DNA of 64,000 nt from Actinomadura rifamycini DSM 43936 (GTDB lineage: Bacteria > Actinomycetota > Actinomycetes > Streptosporangiales > Streptosporangiaceae), in NCBI RefSeq assembly GCF_000425065.1, contig NZ_AULB01000033.1, positions 1 through 64,000 on the forward strand. The letters run 5' to 3'. Numbering within the stretch: position 1 is the stretch's first letter; each line of letters starts with the position of its first letter. The translations under genes and the position numbers were made by a program. The notes beneath the pieces were generated by a model. That model did no database searches. It worked only from the letters and a program-made list of their open reading frames with translations, and was not told the origin of the DNA. Of the stretch, positions 26,579-35,895 are shown in pieces.

Positions 26579-29500
26579 TCAGCCGGTGCCGGGGGCCGGC
26601 CCGGGTGCGGGGGCGGTGAAGCGGTACGAGCCGGAGCCGACGGCGAACACGGCGGCGCCGTCCCGCATCCGCAGGAACCTCGCCCCCTCCTGCCGCACCT
26701 GCGCGGCGGACCGGGCCGGGACCCACACCTCGGCGGTGGTGTTGACCGGGACGGACACCGACAGCTCGAAGCGGCCGCCGGCGACCGACCACGCCGTCTC
26801 GATCGGGCCGTACATCGAGTCGTGGCGGCCGCGGGCGCGCCCGACCTCGCCGCCCGGGCGCGGCCGGATCACGGTCCTGCGGTAGCCGGGCTCGGCCGGG
26901 GCGATGCCGGTGATGTTGGCGTACATCCACTCCCCCACCGCGCCGTAGGCGTAGTGGTTGAAGGAGTTCATCGCCGGGTCCTCGAAGCCGCCGTCGGGCC
27001 TGATCGAGTCCCAGTGCTCCCACATCGTGGTGGCGCCCTTGCCGATCTGGTAGCCCCACGACGGGTACGTCTTCTGGTGCAGCAGCCGGTACGCGACGTC
27101 GGTGTGCCCGGTCTCGGTCAGCACCGGCAGCAGTTCCGGCGTGCCGAGGAAGCCGGTGGACAGGTGCCAGCCGCGCGCCTCGATCAGCTCGACGAGCCGG
27201 TCCGCGGCGGGCCCGCGCGCGTCCTCGGGCAGCACGCCGAACGCCAGGGCGAGCGCGTAGGCGGTCTGGGTGTCGCCCTTGACGCGGGCTCCGCCCTCGG
27301 TGACGTACGCGTCGTCGAACGCGGCGCGCACCCGTCCGGCGAGGTCCTCGTACCGCTCGGCGTCCGCGTCCTCGCCCAGGACGCGGGCGGTCTCGGCGAC
27401 GAGCGCCGCGCTGTGCGCGAAGTAGGCGGTGCCGATGACGTCCTTGGGCGTCTCGTCCTCGACGTTCAGCCAGTCGCCGTACCCGGACGCGGGGCGCAGC
27501 AGCCCGTCGCTGTTCCGCTCCAGGTACGCGATCCACTTCCGCATCGCCGGGTAGTTGTCCTCCAGGACGCGGCGGTCGCCGTACGCCTGGTACAGGTTCC
27601 ACGGGACGGTGACGCCCGCGTCACCCCAGCCGGCCGAGCCTCCGCCGAGGAAGCCGACCTTCGGCGCGACGTCCGGGAACGCGCCGTCCTCCGACTGCGC
27701 GTCGCGCATGTCCCGCATCCACTTGGTGAGAAAGCGGGCGGACCGCATGTTGTAGGCGGCGGTGCGCCCGAAGACGTTGATGTCGCCGGACCAGCCCATG
27801 CGCTCGTCCCGTGCCGGGGTGTCGGTCGGGATGCTGAGGAAGTTGCCGCGCTGCCCCCACGTGATGTTGCTGTGGAGCCGGTCGAGCATCGGCACGTCGG
27901 TGTCGAACTCCATGGTGAACGGCTCGGCGGTGTGCATGACGCGCCCGGTGACGGCGTCCGGGCCCGGCGTGCCGGGGTAGCCGGTGACCTCGACGTACCG
28001 GAAGCCGTGGAAGGTGTACCGGGGCTCATAGGTCTCGGCGCCGCCGCCCTTGAGCGTGTAGGTGTCGGTGGCCTTCGCGGTGCGCAGGTTCGCGGTGTAG
28101 AGGGTGCCGTCCTCGTTGAGGACCTCGCCGTGCCGCAGCGTGACCGTCCGACCGGCCTCGCCGGACACGCGCAGCCGCACCGCGCCCACCATGTTCTGGC
28201 CGAGGTCGAAGATGTGCACGCCCTTCGCCGGGCTGGTGACCTCCACGGGCCGGATCTCCCGCTCGACCCGGGTGGGCGCGGCGGACTGGGCGACGGGGAG
28301 GGGGCCGGCCTCCTCGTCGACCAGGACGGGCTTCCACGCCGCCGCGTCGAACCCGGGGCGGCTCCAGCCGGGGGTCTCCTCGCGGGCGTCGTACGCCTCG
28401 CCCATGAGCAGGTCGGACGTCTGGACCGGCCCCACCGCGCTCCGCCAGCCCGGATCGGTGACGATCTTCTGGGACGTCCCGTCGGTGTAGTCGATCCGCA
28501 GCTGGGCGCGGAACCACGGGCGGTCGCCGTACTGGCCCGGCCCGAAGATGGCGATGTGCCCGGAGTACCAGCCCGGCGCGAGCGTCGCGCCGATCGCGTT
28601 GCCGCCCTTGCGCAGCAGCTTCGTGACGTCGTACGTCTGGTACTGGACGCGCTTGGAGTAGTCGGTCCAGCCGGGGGTCAGCTCGTCGTTCCCGACCCGG
28701 CGCCCGTTGATCTCCGCGGTGTAGACGCCGAGCGCGGTCGAGTAGAGGCGGGCCCGCGCGATCTTCTTCCCGACCGCGAACTCCTTGCGGAGCCGCGAGG
28801 TCATGCCGTCGGCGCCGGACGACACGGTCTGGAACGAGAAGCGGCGGTCGCCGTCCACGGGCTCGCCGTCCCGGTACGCCGTGCCGTGCTCGTAGCCGCC
28901 TTCCGTGTGCCCCCACCAGCCGATCTGCCCGGACGGCTCCGACTGCTCCACGTAGTACGTCCCGGCGGGAGCGGGCTCGTCCAGTTCGAGGGTCGCCTCG
29001 GCGTTGTCGGGGTGGTTCTCCACGCGGCGCCGGGCGAGCACCGCGCCGTCCGGGCCGTCCGCGCGCAGGGCGACGGTCACGTCGGCGTCGGAGGTCTGCC
29101 AGGTCGGCATCGGGATCGACACCGACGTGACCGGCTCGTCGGAGACGAACGTCTGCCCCTGCGTTCCCTCCGCGAGCCGCGACGGGTCGTTCTGCCCGGT
29201 GAAGGAGGTCGGGAGCGGCAGCGGCGCGTCGTGCCCGATCCACGCGCCGCCGAGGTCCCGGCCGTCCAGCAGGCCGGTCTCCCACCACGTGGGCTCGCTC
29301 CACCGCGAGGGGCGGCCCCGGTCGTCCCACACGCGGACGGTCCAGTGGTAGCGGGTGCGGGGTTCGAGCGCGGGCCCGCCGTACGGCACCAGGACCGACC
29401 GCGGCGACGCGACCCTGCCGCTCGTCCAGACGTCGGCGGACGCGAGCCGCGACGGGGCGGACGCGACGCGGATCTCGTAGGCGGACTGGCTCCGGTTCCG

Positions 29501-29695
29501 GGCGGGCGAGGCCAGCCGCCAGGAGAAGCGCGGCCGGGGGTCGTCGATGCCGAGCGGGCGGTCGCCGTACTCGGTGGTGGTCGAGGCGACGCGGACGCCG
29601 CCGGGGTCGGCCGCCGCCGGGGCGGTGCCCCCGGCGGTGACGGCCAGGAGGAGGGCCGACGGGAGGATGAGGAGTCTGGACCGTGCCGGTCGCAT
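26579..29695 (-). CDS. Secreted alpha-L-rhamnosidase (GH78)
   Basis: This 1038-residue GH78 enzyme has a Sec signal (RSRLLILPSALLLAVTAGG, cleavage near residue 30) and an N-terminal fibronectin-like module (RPRFSWRLASPARNRSQSAY). A beta-sandwich insert at about 155-300 has YYVEQSEPSGQIGWWGHTEGG. The Bac_rhamnosid_N module (LYSTALGVYTAEINGRRVGN) is followed by the catalytic barrel with the canonical DTPARDERMGWSGD loop (Asp625, Asp630, Glu631) and a C-terminal sandwich. It has the best-conserved active-site loop of the GH78 genes here. ATG 29695 is chosen for GGAGG at 7 bases and the start of the signal peptide. It lies 149 bases downstream of rhaEW, beyond a hairpin. Confidence 0.92.
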   Translation of the reverse strand: MRPARSRLLILPSALLLAVTAGGTAPAAADPGGVRVASTTTEYGDRPLGIDDPRPRFSWRLASPARNRSQSAYEIRVASAPSRLASADVWTSGRVASPRSVLVPYGGPALEPRTRYHWTVRVWDDRGRPSRWSEPTWWETGLLDGRDLGGAWIGHDAPLPLPTSFTGQNDPSRLAEGTQGQTFVSDEPVTSVSIPMPTWQTSDADVTVALRADGPDGAVLARRRVENHPDNAEATLELDEPAPAGTYYVEQSEPSGQIGWWGHTEGGYEHGTAYRDGEPVDGDRRFSFQTVSSGADGMTSRLRKEFAVGKKIARARLYSTALGVYTAEINGRRVGNDELTPGWTDYSKRVQYQTYDVTKLLRKGGNAIGATLAPGWYSGHIAIFGPGQYGDRPWFRAQLRIDYTDGTSQKIVTDPGWRSAVGPVQTSDLLMGEAYDAREETPGWSRPGFDAAAWKPVLVDEEAGPLPVAQSAAPTRVEREIRPVEVTSPAKGVHIFDLGQNMVGAVRLRVSGEAGRTVTLRHGEVLNEDGTLYTANLRTAKATDTYTLKGGGAETYEPRYTFHGFRYVEVTGYPGTPGPDAVTGRVMHTAEPFTMEFDTDVPMLDRLHSNITWGQRGNFLSIPTDTPARDERMGWSGDINVFGRTAAYNMRSARFLTKWMRDMRDAQSEDGAFPDVAPKVGFLGGGSAGWGDAGVTVPWNLYQAYGDRRVLEDNYPAMRKWIAYLERNSDGLLRPASGYGDWLNVEDETPKDVIGTAYFAHSAALVAETARVLGEDADAERYEDLAGRVRAAFDDAYVTEGGARVKGDTQTAYALALAFGVLPEDARGPAADRLVELIEARGWHLSTGFLGTPELLPVLTETGHTDVAYRLLHQKTYPSWGYQIGKGATTMWEHWDSIRPDGGFEDPAMNSFNHYAYGAVGEWMYANITGIAPAEPGYRRTVIRPRPGGEVGRARGRHDSMYGPIETAWSVAGGRFELSVSVPVNTTAEVWVPARSAAQVRQEGARFLRMRDGAAVFAVGSGSYRFTAPAPGPAPGTG

Positions 29696-29726
29696 GGGCT
29701 GCCTCCGGTTTCGGGCACGGCGGGCC

Positions 29727-29759
29727 GAGCCCGCGGCCGCGCGCACGCGGCCGGGGCTC
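29727..29759 (-). terminator. Hairpin after rhaEW
   Basis: GAGCCC-GCGGCCGCG pairs with CGCGGCCG-GGGCTC around a short loop, one interruption in the stem. It lies between the rhaEW stop (29845) and the first glycosidase gene and could end or attenuate read-through into the glycosidases. Confidence 0.5.
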
Positions 29760-29844
29760 CGCTCGCCTGCCCCTAGGGTGGGATCCCCCGATCACACTCT
29801 CTTGTCGTGACGGTCTTCGGTTGTGGCGGTCGCCGGACGCGCCG

Positions 29845-31902
29845 TCAGCGCAGGAACGCCGCGGCGACTCCGGCGTCCACGGGCACGTGCAGGCCCGTCG
29901 TGTGGGTCAGGTCCCCGCCGGTGAGGGCGAAGACGGCCGCCGCGACGTGCTCGGGCAGCACCTCGCGCTTGAGCAGCGTCCGCTGGGCGTAGAACTCGCC
30001 GAGCTTCTCCTCCTCGACGCCGTACACGGCGGCGCGCTTGGCGCCCCAGCCGCCGGCGAAGATCCCGGAGCCGCGCACCACGCCGTCGGGGTTGACGCCG
30101 TTGACGCGGATGCCGTGCTCGCCCAGCTCGGCCGCCAGCAGCCGCACCTGGTGCGCCTGGTCGGCCTTGGTCGCGCCGTAGGCGATGTTGTTCGGCCCGG
30201 CGAACACGCCGTTCTTGGACGCGATGTAGACGATGTCGCCGCCCATCTCCTGGTCGACCATCACCCGGGTGGTCTCCCGGGCGACGAGGAAGGAGCCGCG
30301 CGCCATCACGTCGTGCTGGAGGTCCCAGTCCGCGACGGTCGTATCCAGCAGCGGCTTGGAGATCGACAGCCCGGCGTTGTTCACCACCAGGTCCACGCCG
30401 CCGAACGCCAGGACGGCGTCCCGCACGGCCGCCGCGATCTCGTCCTCGGACGTGACGTCCGCCGCGACGGCCACCGCGACGTCCGACGCCCGCAGCGCGG
30501 ACGCGCCCAGCTCGGCGGCGATCTTCTCCGCCCCGGCCAGGTCGCGGTCGGCGACGACCACGCAGGCGCCCTCGGCGGCCAGCCGGCGCGCGGTGGCCGC
30601 GCCGATGCCCGACCCGCCGCCGGTCACCAGCGCGACGCGGGTGGCGAGCGGCTTCGGCTTCGGCATCCGGCGGAGCTTGGCCTCCTCCAGCTCCCAGTAC
30701 TCGATGCGGAACTTCTCCGCCTCGTCGATCGGCGCGTACGACGACAGCGCCTCCGCGCCGCGCATCACGTTGATCGCGTTGACGTAGAACTCGCCCGCGA
30801 CCCGCGCCGTCTGCTTGTTCGCGCCGAAGGAGAACATGCCGACGCCGGGCACCAGGACGATCGCGGGGTCCGCGCCGCGCATCGCCGGGGAGTCCGGGGT
30901 CGCGTGCCGCTCGTAGTAGGCGGCGTACTCCTCCCGGTACTTCGCGTGCAGCTCCTTCAGCCGCGCCTTGACGTCGTCGAGCGGCGCGGACGGCGGCAGG
31001 TCCAGCACCATCGGGGCGACCTTGGTGCGCAGGAAGTGGTCCGGGCAGGACGTGCCGAGCGCGGCCAGCCGCGGGTGCTCGGCGCGCGACACGAAGTCGA
31101 GCACCGCCTCGCTGTCGGTGTAGTGCCCCACCTGCGGGCGGTCCGCGGACGCGAGCCCGCGGATCAGCGGGAACAGCGCGGCGGCGCGCTCGCGGCGCTC
31201 GGCCTCCGGCAGCGGCTCGTACCCGTCGACCACCGGGCCGAACGGTTCGGCCCGGCCGTGCTCGGCGATGTACGCCTCGGCCGTCCGGATGATCTCCAGC
31301 GAGTTCGCCCGGCACTCCTCGCTGGTGTCGCCCCAAGCGGTGATGCCGTGCCCGCCCAGGATGACGCCGATGGCCCGCGGGTTCGCCTTCTTGATCGCGG
31401 CGATGTCGAGGCCGAGCTGGAAGCCGGGCCGCCGCCACGGCACCCACGCCACCCGGTCGCCGAAGATCCGGCGGGTCAGCTCCTCGCCGTCGGCGGCCGT
31501 CGCGATCGCGATGCCCGAGTCGGGGTGCAGGTGGTCGACGTGCGCGGCCTCCACCAGGCCGTGCATCGCGGTGTCGATGGACGGCGCCGCGCCGCCCTTG
31601 CCGTGCAGGCAGTAGTCGAACGCGGCGACCATCTCGTCCTCGCGCTCCACGCCCGGGTAGACGTCCACGAGCGCGCGCATCCGGTCCAGCCGCAGCACGG
31701 CCAGGCCCTTCTCGGTGAGGGTGCCGAGGTCGCCGCCGGAGCCCTTCACCCACATCAGCTCGACGTCGCGGGCCGTCACGGGGTCGGTGACGGTGCCCTT
31801 CGCCGAGGCGTTGCCGCCCGCGTAGTTGGTGTTGCGGGGGTCGGAGCCGAGGGTGTTGGCCCGTTCCAGCAGCTTGCCCACCTCGGGTGGGGTCGCGGTC
31901 AT
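29845..31902 (-). CDS. rhaEW: Bifunctional rhamnulose-1-phosphate aldolase / L-lactaldehyde dehydrogenase
   Basis: The 685-residue fusion takes rhamnulose 1-phosphate to DHAP plus L-lactaldehyde and then oxidises the latter to L-lactate. Residues about 1-415 form a class II aldolase domain with zinc ligands in HVDHLHPDSG and a further His in LGGHGITAWG. Residues about 425-685 are a short-chain dehydrogenase with TGGGSGIG (cofactor), NNAG and YGATK (catalytic Tyr/Lys). This pairing is the known RhaEW type of actinobacteria and alphaproteobacteria. ATG 31902 has AAGGAGA upstream. It lies after rhaI, separated by 246 bases with a hairpin and a repeat. Confidence 0.93.
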   Translation of the reverse strand: MTATPPEVGKLLERANTLGSDPRNTNYAGGNASAKGTVTDPVTARDVELMWVKGSGGDLGTLTEKGLAVLRLDRMRALVDVYPGVEREDEMVAAFDYCLHGKGGAAPSIDTAMHGLVEAAHVDHLHPDSGIAIATAADGEELTRRIFGDRVAWVPWRRPGFQLGLDIAAIKKANPRAIGVILGGHGITAWGDTSEECRANSLEIIRTAEAYIAEHGRAEPFGPVVDGYEPLPEAERRERAAALFPLIRGLASADRPQVGHYTDSEAVLDFVSRAEHPRLAALGTSCPDHFLRTKVAPMVLDLPPSAPLDDVKARLKELHAKYREEYAAYYERHATPDSPAMRGADPAIVLVPGVGMFSFGANKQTARVAGEFYVNAINVMRGAEALSSYAPIDEAEKFRIEYWELEEAKLRRMPKPKPLATRVALVTGGGSGIGAATARRLAAEGACVVVADRDLAGAEKIAAELGASALRASDVAVAVAADVTSEDEIAAAVRDAVLAFGGVDLVVNNAGLSISKPLLDTTVADWDLQHDVMARGSFLVARETTRVMVDQEMGGDIVYIASKNGVFAGPNNIAYGATKADQAHQVRLLAAELGEHGIRVNGVNPDGVVRGSGIFAGGWGAKRAAVYGVEEEKLGEFYAQRTLLKREVLPEHVAAAVFALTGGDLTHTTGLHVPVDAGVAAAFLR

Positions 31903-31999
31903 CGATGCTCTCCTTGTCGGTGCCGAATCCGGATCAGCGTTCTGCGGTCAGAGGGACGGGCCCGATGCGGCCGCCCGCGGCACGGGCCGGAGCGAACTC

Positions 32000-32088
32000 C
32001 CCGGCCGAACCGCTGCCACCGTGCCGGCGGCCTCGCCTCGGCCCGGAGCCAGGTCCCGGCCGAACCGCTGCCACCGTGTCGGCGGCCT
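32000..32088. repeat. Two copies of a 34-bp direct repeat, period 55
   Basis: Copies at 32000-32033 and 32055-32088 differ at one base (C/T). Flanking GGCCGGAGCGA-like segments also recur roughly in step, at about 31984, 32041 and 32101. The repeat is between rhaI and rhaEW and is not in a convincing reading frame. Confidence 0.75.
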
Positions 32089-32095
32089 TCTTACA

Positions 32096-32134
32096 GGGGC
32101 GGCCGGAGCGAGCTCTGCGAGCGGAGGCCGCCCC
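32096..32134 (-). terminator. Hairpin after rhaI
   Basis: GGGGCGGCC (32096-32104) pairs with GGCCGCCCC (32126-32134), with a further GAGC/GCTC pairing inside the loop. It lies 14 bases beyond the rhaI stop. It could end the transporter-rhaI transcript or protect its 3' end. Confidence 0.55.
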
Positions 32135-32148
32135 GGGTCCCGGGAGGG

Positions 32149-33315
32149 TCAGGCGCCCCAGCCGGCGGCCTGGCCGTCCTTGCGCTCGTCGACGACCCGC
32201 TCGTAGTAGCCGGACGCCTTGTACGCGGCGATCGGGTCCGGGTGCAGGCCCATCTCCTCGCGCAGCTCGGCCAGCAGCGGGCGGACGTCGGTGTTGTAGG
32301 CGTCCATGAAGATCGCGTTGGCCCCGAGGACGTCGCCGGCGGCCTGCGCGGCCGACAGCGCCTCGCGGTCGATCAGCAGCGCCTTCGCGGTGGCCTCCTG
32401 CACGTTCATCACCGAGCGGATCTGGCCCTGGATCTTCGGCTCGATGTTGTGGCACTGGTCGAGCATGAACGCCACGCCCGTCTCGGCGTCGTACCCGCCG
32501 CCGCGCACCACCTCGTGCATGATGCGGAACAGCTGGAACGGGTCGGCGGCGCCCACCATCAGGTCGTCGTCGGCGTAGAAGCGGGAGTTGAAGTCGAACC
32601 CGCCGAGCTTCCCCTCGCGCAGCAGGAACGCCACGATGAACTCGATGTTGGTGCCGGGCGCGTGGTGCCCGGTGTCCACGACGACCTGCGCCTTCGGGCC
32701 GAGCTTGACGCAGTGCGCGTAGGACGCGCCCCAGTCCGGCAGGTCGGTCATGTAGAACGCGGGCTCGAACAGCTTGTACTCCAGCAGGAACCGCTGGTCG
32801 TCGCCGAGCCGCTCGTAGACGGCGGCGAGCGCCTCGGCCATCCGGTCCTGCCGGGCGCGGACGTCGTCCTGGCCCGGGTAGTTCGTGCCGTCGGAGAACC
32901 ACAGCTTCAGGTCGCGGGAGCCGACCTGGTCCATGATGTCGACGCACTCGAGCAGGTGGTCCAGGGCCTTGCGGCGAATCTTCGGGTCGGGGTTGGTGAC
33001 GCTGCCGAGCATGTAGTCGTCGTCCTGGAAGACGTTGGAGTTGACGGCGCCGATCCGCACCCCCTTCTCCCGCGCGTGCGCCGCCAGCGCGGCGTAGTCG
33101 TCCACCCGGTCCCAGGGGATGTGCACCGCCACCTTCGGCGCGACCCCGGTGAAGCGGTGCACCTGCGCGGCGTCGTCGATCTTCTCCTGCGGGGTCCGCG
33201 GCACCCCCTGCTGGGCGAAGACCTTGAAGCGGGTCCCCGAGTTCCCGTACGCCCAGGAGGGAGTCTCGATCTCCTGGCGGCGCAGGGCGTCCTTCACCGC
33301 GCTGGTGTCGCTCAC
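32149..33315 (-). CDS. rhaI: L-rhamnose isomerase (RhaI type)
   Basis: This isomerase of about 388 residues interconverts L-rhamnose and L-rhamnulose, a metal-dependent TIM-barrel enzyme. Recognisable segments are PSWAYGNSGTRFKVF near the start, VAVHIPWDR, LEYKLFEPAFY (metal-binding Glu), VVVDTGHHAPGTNIE (Asp/His) and GGFDFNSRFYADDD. These place it in the RhaI (Pseudomonas stutzeri-like) branch and not E. coli RhaA. The start is taken as GTG 33315, because GAGAGG lies 6 bases before it. A TTG two codons upstream (33321) would sit directly on that ribosome site. It follows rhaM by 62 bases. Confidence 0.93.
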   Translation of the reverse strand: MSDTSAVKDALRRQEIETPSWAYGNSGTRFKVFAQQGVPRTPQEKIDDAAQVHRFTGVAPKVAVHIPWDRVDDYAALAAHAREKGVRIGAVNSNVFQDDDYMLGSVTNPDPKIRRKALDHLLECVDIMDQVGSRDLKLWFSDGTNYPGQDDVRARQDRMAEALAAVYERLGDDQRFLLEYKLFEPAFYMTDLPDWGASYAHCVKLGPKAQVVVDTGHHAPGTNIEFIVAFLLREGKLGGFDFNSRFYADDDLMVGAADPFQLFRIMHEVVRGGGYDAETGVAFMLDQCHNIEPKIQGQIRSVMNVQEATAKALLIDREALSAAQAAGDVLGANAIFMDAYNTDVRPLLAELREEMGLHPDPIAAYKASGYYERVVDERKDGQAAGWGA

Positions 33316-33377
33316 GGTCAACCTCTCGATTCGTCAGTAGCCCTCTGGTGAAGGGCGCGTGTTTCCGGTGGTCCGCC

Positions 33378-33710
33378 TCAGTCGAGGTGGAAGACCTCTT
33401 CCAGCGGCCGCATCCCGTCGTCGGGGCGGCCGTCGAGGTCCTCGAACAGCGGCGCCATCTCCGCCTGCCAGCGGGCGTTGACGTCGGTGCGGGCCATGCG
33501 CTCCCGCGCGGCCTCGAAGTCGTCGGTCTCCAGGTAGCCGACGAGGAGGCCGTCCTCGCGCAGGAACAGCGAGTAGTTGTGCCAGCCGGAGTCGCGCAAC
33601 GCGTCCTGCATGTCGGGCCAGACCGCCTGGTGGCGCACCTTGTACTCCTCCAGGCGGTCCTGCCTGACCTTCAGCAGGAAGCACACGCGCTTGCTGCTTC
33701 CGGAGTCCAT
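33378..33710 (-). CDS. rhaM: L-rhamnose mutarotase
   Basis: The 110-residue protein interconverts alpha and beta anomers of L-rhamnose, supplying the isomerase with its preferred form. The RhaM/RhaU family pattern is clear: RVCFLLKVRQDRLEEYKVRH (catalytic His included), VWPDMQDALRDSGWHNYSLFL and WQAEMAPLFED near the end. Length matches the family (about 104-112). Its ATG is 7 bases after the rhaS stop with only a weak ribosome site, so translation probably depends on coupling to rhaS. Confidence 0.93.
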   Translation of the reverse strand: MDSGSSKRVCFLLKVRQDRLEEYKVRHQAVWPDMQDALRDSGWHNYSLFLREDGLLVGYLETDDFEAARERMARTDVNARWQAEMAPLFEDLDGRPDDGMRPLEEVFHLD

Positions 33711-33717
33711 GCGACGA

Positions 33718-34800
33718 TCAGAACTGGAACTCGTCGATGTTCTCGGTGTTGAACTTCGTCGGCGGGCCGAGGATGATCTCGCCGTTCGGCTGGATCGTGC
33801 GCTCGCCGAGGTCGCCGGCCTTCAGCACCTCGCCCTCCTTGCCGGTGATCTGGCCGGACGCCAGCGCGCCGCCGGCGTACGCGGCGAGGTAGCCGAGCTG
33901 CTTCGGGTCCCAGAGGGCGAACTCCTCGACGGTCTTGTTCTTGATGAACTGCCGCATCTGGTTCGGGGTGCCGAGGCCGGTCACCGCGACCTTGCCCTTG
34001 TACTCGGAGCCGTCGATGTAGCGGGCCGCGGCGGCGATGCCGACCGTGGTCGGGGCGATGATGCCCTTCAGGTCCGGGTAAGCCTGCAGGAGGCCCTGCG
34101 TCTGCTGGAAGGACTTCTGGTCGTCGTCGTCGCCGTAGGCGACCTTGACCAGCTCCATCTCGGCGTACTCGGGCTTCTCGAGCTCCTTCTTCATGAGCTC
34201 GATCCAGGCGTTCTGGTTGGTGGCGTTCGCCGTCGCCGACAGGATCGCGAACTTGCCCTTGCCGTCGATCTGCTCGGCGAGCATCTCGACCTGGGTGCGG
34301 GCGATGTCCTCGGAGCTCGCCTGCTTGATGAACACGTCGCGGCACTCGGGCGCCGTGTCGGAGTCGTAGGCGACGATGGCGATGTCCTGCTGCATGGCCT
34401 GCTTGAGCGGGCCGCACACCGCGTTCGGGTCGTTCGCCGAGATCATGATCGCGTCGTGCTGCTGCTGGATCAGCGTGTTGATGTAGGAGACCTGCGAGGA
34501 CGCGGACGCGTCGGACGGGCCGACCTCCTTCGCCTCGGCCTCGAACCCCTTCGCCGCCGCGATGCCCGAGTCGTCGACGATCTTCATGTACGGGTTGTTG
34601 ACCTGCTTGGGCAGGAACGCGAGCTTCAGGCCCTTCTCCATGGGCGCGCTCGGGTTCGCGGTCTTGCCGCTGCCGGCCTTGTCGCCGGAGCTCTCGGCCG
34701 ACTCCTTCGTGGTGCCGCCGCAGGCGGCGAGCGACAGCGCGAGCGCGCCGGCGGTCGCCGCGGCGAGGGCGCGGCGCGGGAGGCGCAGACGGACGGTCAT
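33718..34800 (-). CDS. rhaS: Rhamnose ABC transporter substrate-binding lipoprotein
   Basis: This 360-residue class B sugar-binding protein captures L-rhamnose outside the membrane. The signal peptide (RLPRRALAAATAGALALSLA) ends in lipobox LAAC with Cys27. The binding fold starts at about residue 63 (LKLAFLPKQVNNPYMKIV) and contains IMISANDPNAVC, VAYDSDTAPECRDVFI and GIIAPTTVGIAAAARYI. ATG 34800 follows GAAAGG; a TTG eight codons earlier is possible but less likely. It lies after the two permease genes with a 66-base gap. Confidence 0.92.
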   Translation of the reverse strand: MTVRLRLPRRALAAATAGALALSLAACGGTTKESAESSGDKAGSGKTANPSAPMEKGLKLAFLPKQVNNPYMKIVDDSGIAAAKGFEAEAKEVGPSDASASSQVSYINTLIQQQHDAIMISANDPNAVCGPLKQAMQQDIAIVAYDSDTAPECRDVFIKQASSEDIARTQVEMLAEQIDGKGKFAILSATANATNQNAWIELMKKELEKPEYAEMELVKVAYGDDDDQKSFQQTQGLLQAYPDLKGIIAPTTVGIAAAARYIDGSEYKGKVAVTGLGTPNQMRQFIKNKTVEEFALWDPKQLGYLAAYAGGALASGQITGKEGEVLKAGDLGERTIQPNGEIILGPPTKFNTENIDEFQF

Positions 34801-34866
34801 TGGTGTGCCTTTCGAAGAATCCAACTGGGGTGGGTCGCGCGAGGGCGGGGGGCGGGGTCGGTGGGG

Positions 34867-35895
34867 CTAGGTGGAGGCGGCGGGGGACGCGGGTCTCGCG
34901 CCCCGCCGCCGTCCTCGCGCCTCGCGGGACACGGCGATCAGCCGCGGCGTGAGGACGCTGATGATGAGCAGGAAGCCGGTGACGATCGACTGGGTCTCGG
35001 TGCTGACGTCGTTGAGCATCAGCAGGTTGCGCAGCAGGCCGATCACCAGCACCGCGGCGATGACGCCGCCGAGGGTGCCCTTGCCGCCGTCGAAGTCGAT
35101 CCCGCCGAGCAGCACCGCCGCGATGACGGTCAGCTCCAGGCCGAGGCCGTTGTCGGCGCGGGCGCTGCCGTAGCGGAGCGTGTAGATGATGCCGGCGAGG
35201 GCGGCGACGACGCCCGACACCGCGAACAGCACGAACTTGATCCGCTTGACGCGGATGCCGGCGAAGTACGCGGCGTCCTCCTGCGCGCCGATCGCGAACA
35301 GCGAGCGGCCGATGCCGGTGGCGTGCAGGACGACCGCGGTCAGCAGCGCCAGGACGGCGAACAGCGCGATCGGGTACGGGATCGGCGTGCCCGGCACGTT
35401 GTTCAGCGTCATGTCGGTGTAGGTCTGGGGGAACTGCGACACCGCGCCGGTGCCGAGCGTGACGTAGGCCAGGCCCCGGTAGAGGGTCATCGTGCCGATC
35501 GTCACCGCCAGGGACGGCAGCCCCAGCTTCGTCACCAGGAACCCGTTGACCAGGCCGCAGACCAGCCCGACCGCGAGCACGATCGGGATGATCGACTCGA
35601 TGGCCATGCCGCCGTCCCACAGCTTGCCGGTGAGGGCGCTGCACAGGCCGAGCACGGACGCGACCGACAGGTCCACCTGGCCGCAGACGACCAGCAGCGT
35701 CATCGGCAGCGCGATGAGCGCGATCTCCGACAGGTCCCGCAGCGCGAACGACAGGTTTCCGCTGTTGCCGAAGTCGGGCGAGACCCCGATGCCGCCGACG
35801 AACACCGCGACCAGCAGCGCCGTGATGGCCGTCTCCCACCGGACGAACCGTCCGGCCGCACCCGTCTTCGAGAGGGAGCGCGCGTCGCTCGTCAT
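34867..35895 (-). CDS. rhaQ: Rhamnose ABC transporter permease 2
   Basis: The 342-residue inner-membrane permease of the RbsC/AraH family has about ten hydrophobic helices. VCGQVDLSVASVLGL is the family's conserved second-helix motif, and AQEDAAYFAGIRV the ATPase-contact loop. Its ATG overlaps the upstream permease stop in an ATGA (35892-35895). Two different permeases with one ATPase and one binding protein is the RhaPQST arrangement known from Rhizobium. Assignment of Q versus P is by gene order only. Confidence 0.9.
   Translation of the reverse strand: MTSDARSLSKTGAAGRFVRWETAITALLVAVFVGGIGVSPDFGNSGNLSFALRDLSEIALIALPMTLLVVCGQVDLSVASVLGLCSALTGKLWDGGMAIESIIPIVLAVGLVCGLVNGFLVTKLGLPSLAVTIGTMTLYRGLAYVTLGTGAVSQFPQTYTDMTLNNVPGTPIPYPIALFAVLALLTAVVLHATGIGRSLFAIGAQEDAAYFAGIRVKRIKFVLFAVSGVVAALAGIIYTLRYGSARADNGLGLELTVIAAVLLGGIDFDGGKGTLGGVIAAVLVIGLLRNLLMLNDVSTETQSIVTGFLLIISVLTPRLIAVSREARGRRRGARPASPAAST

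Noticed and set aside
34800..34824. Eight-codon longer start for rhaS (TTG 34824)
   Set aside because: The GAAAGG ribosome site and the basic start of the signal peptide fit ATG 34800 better.
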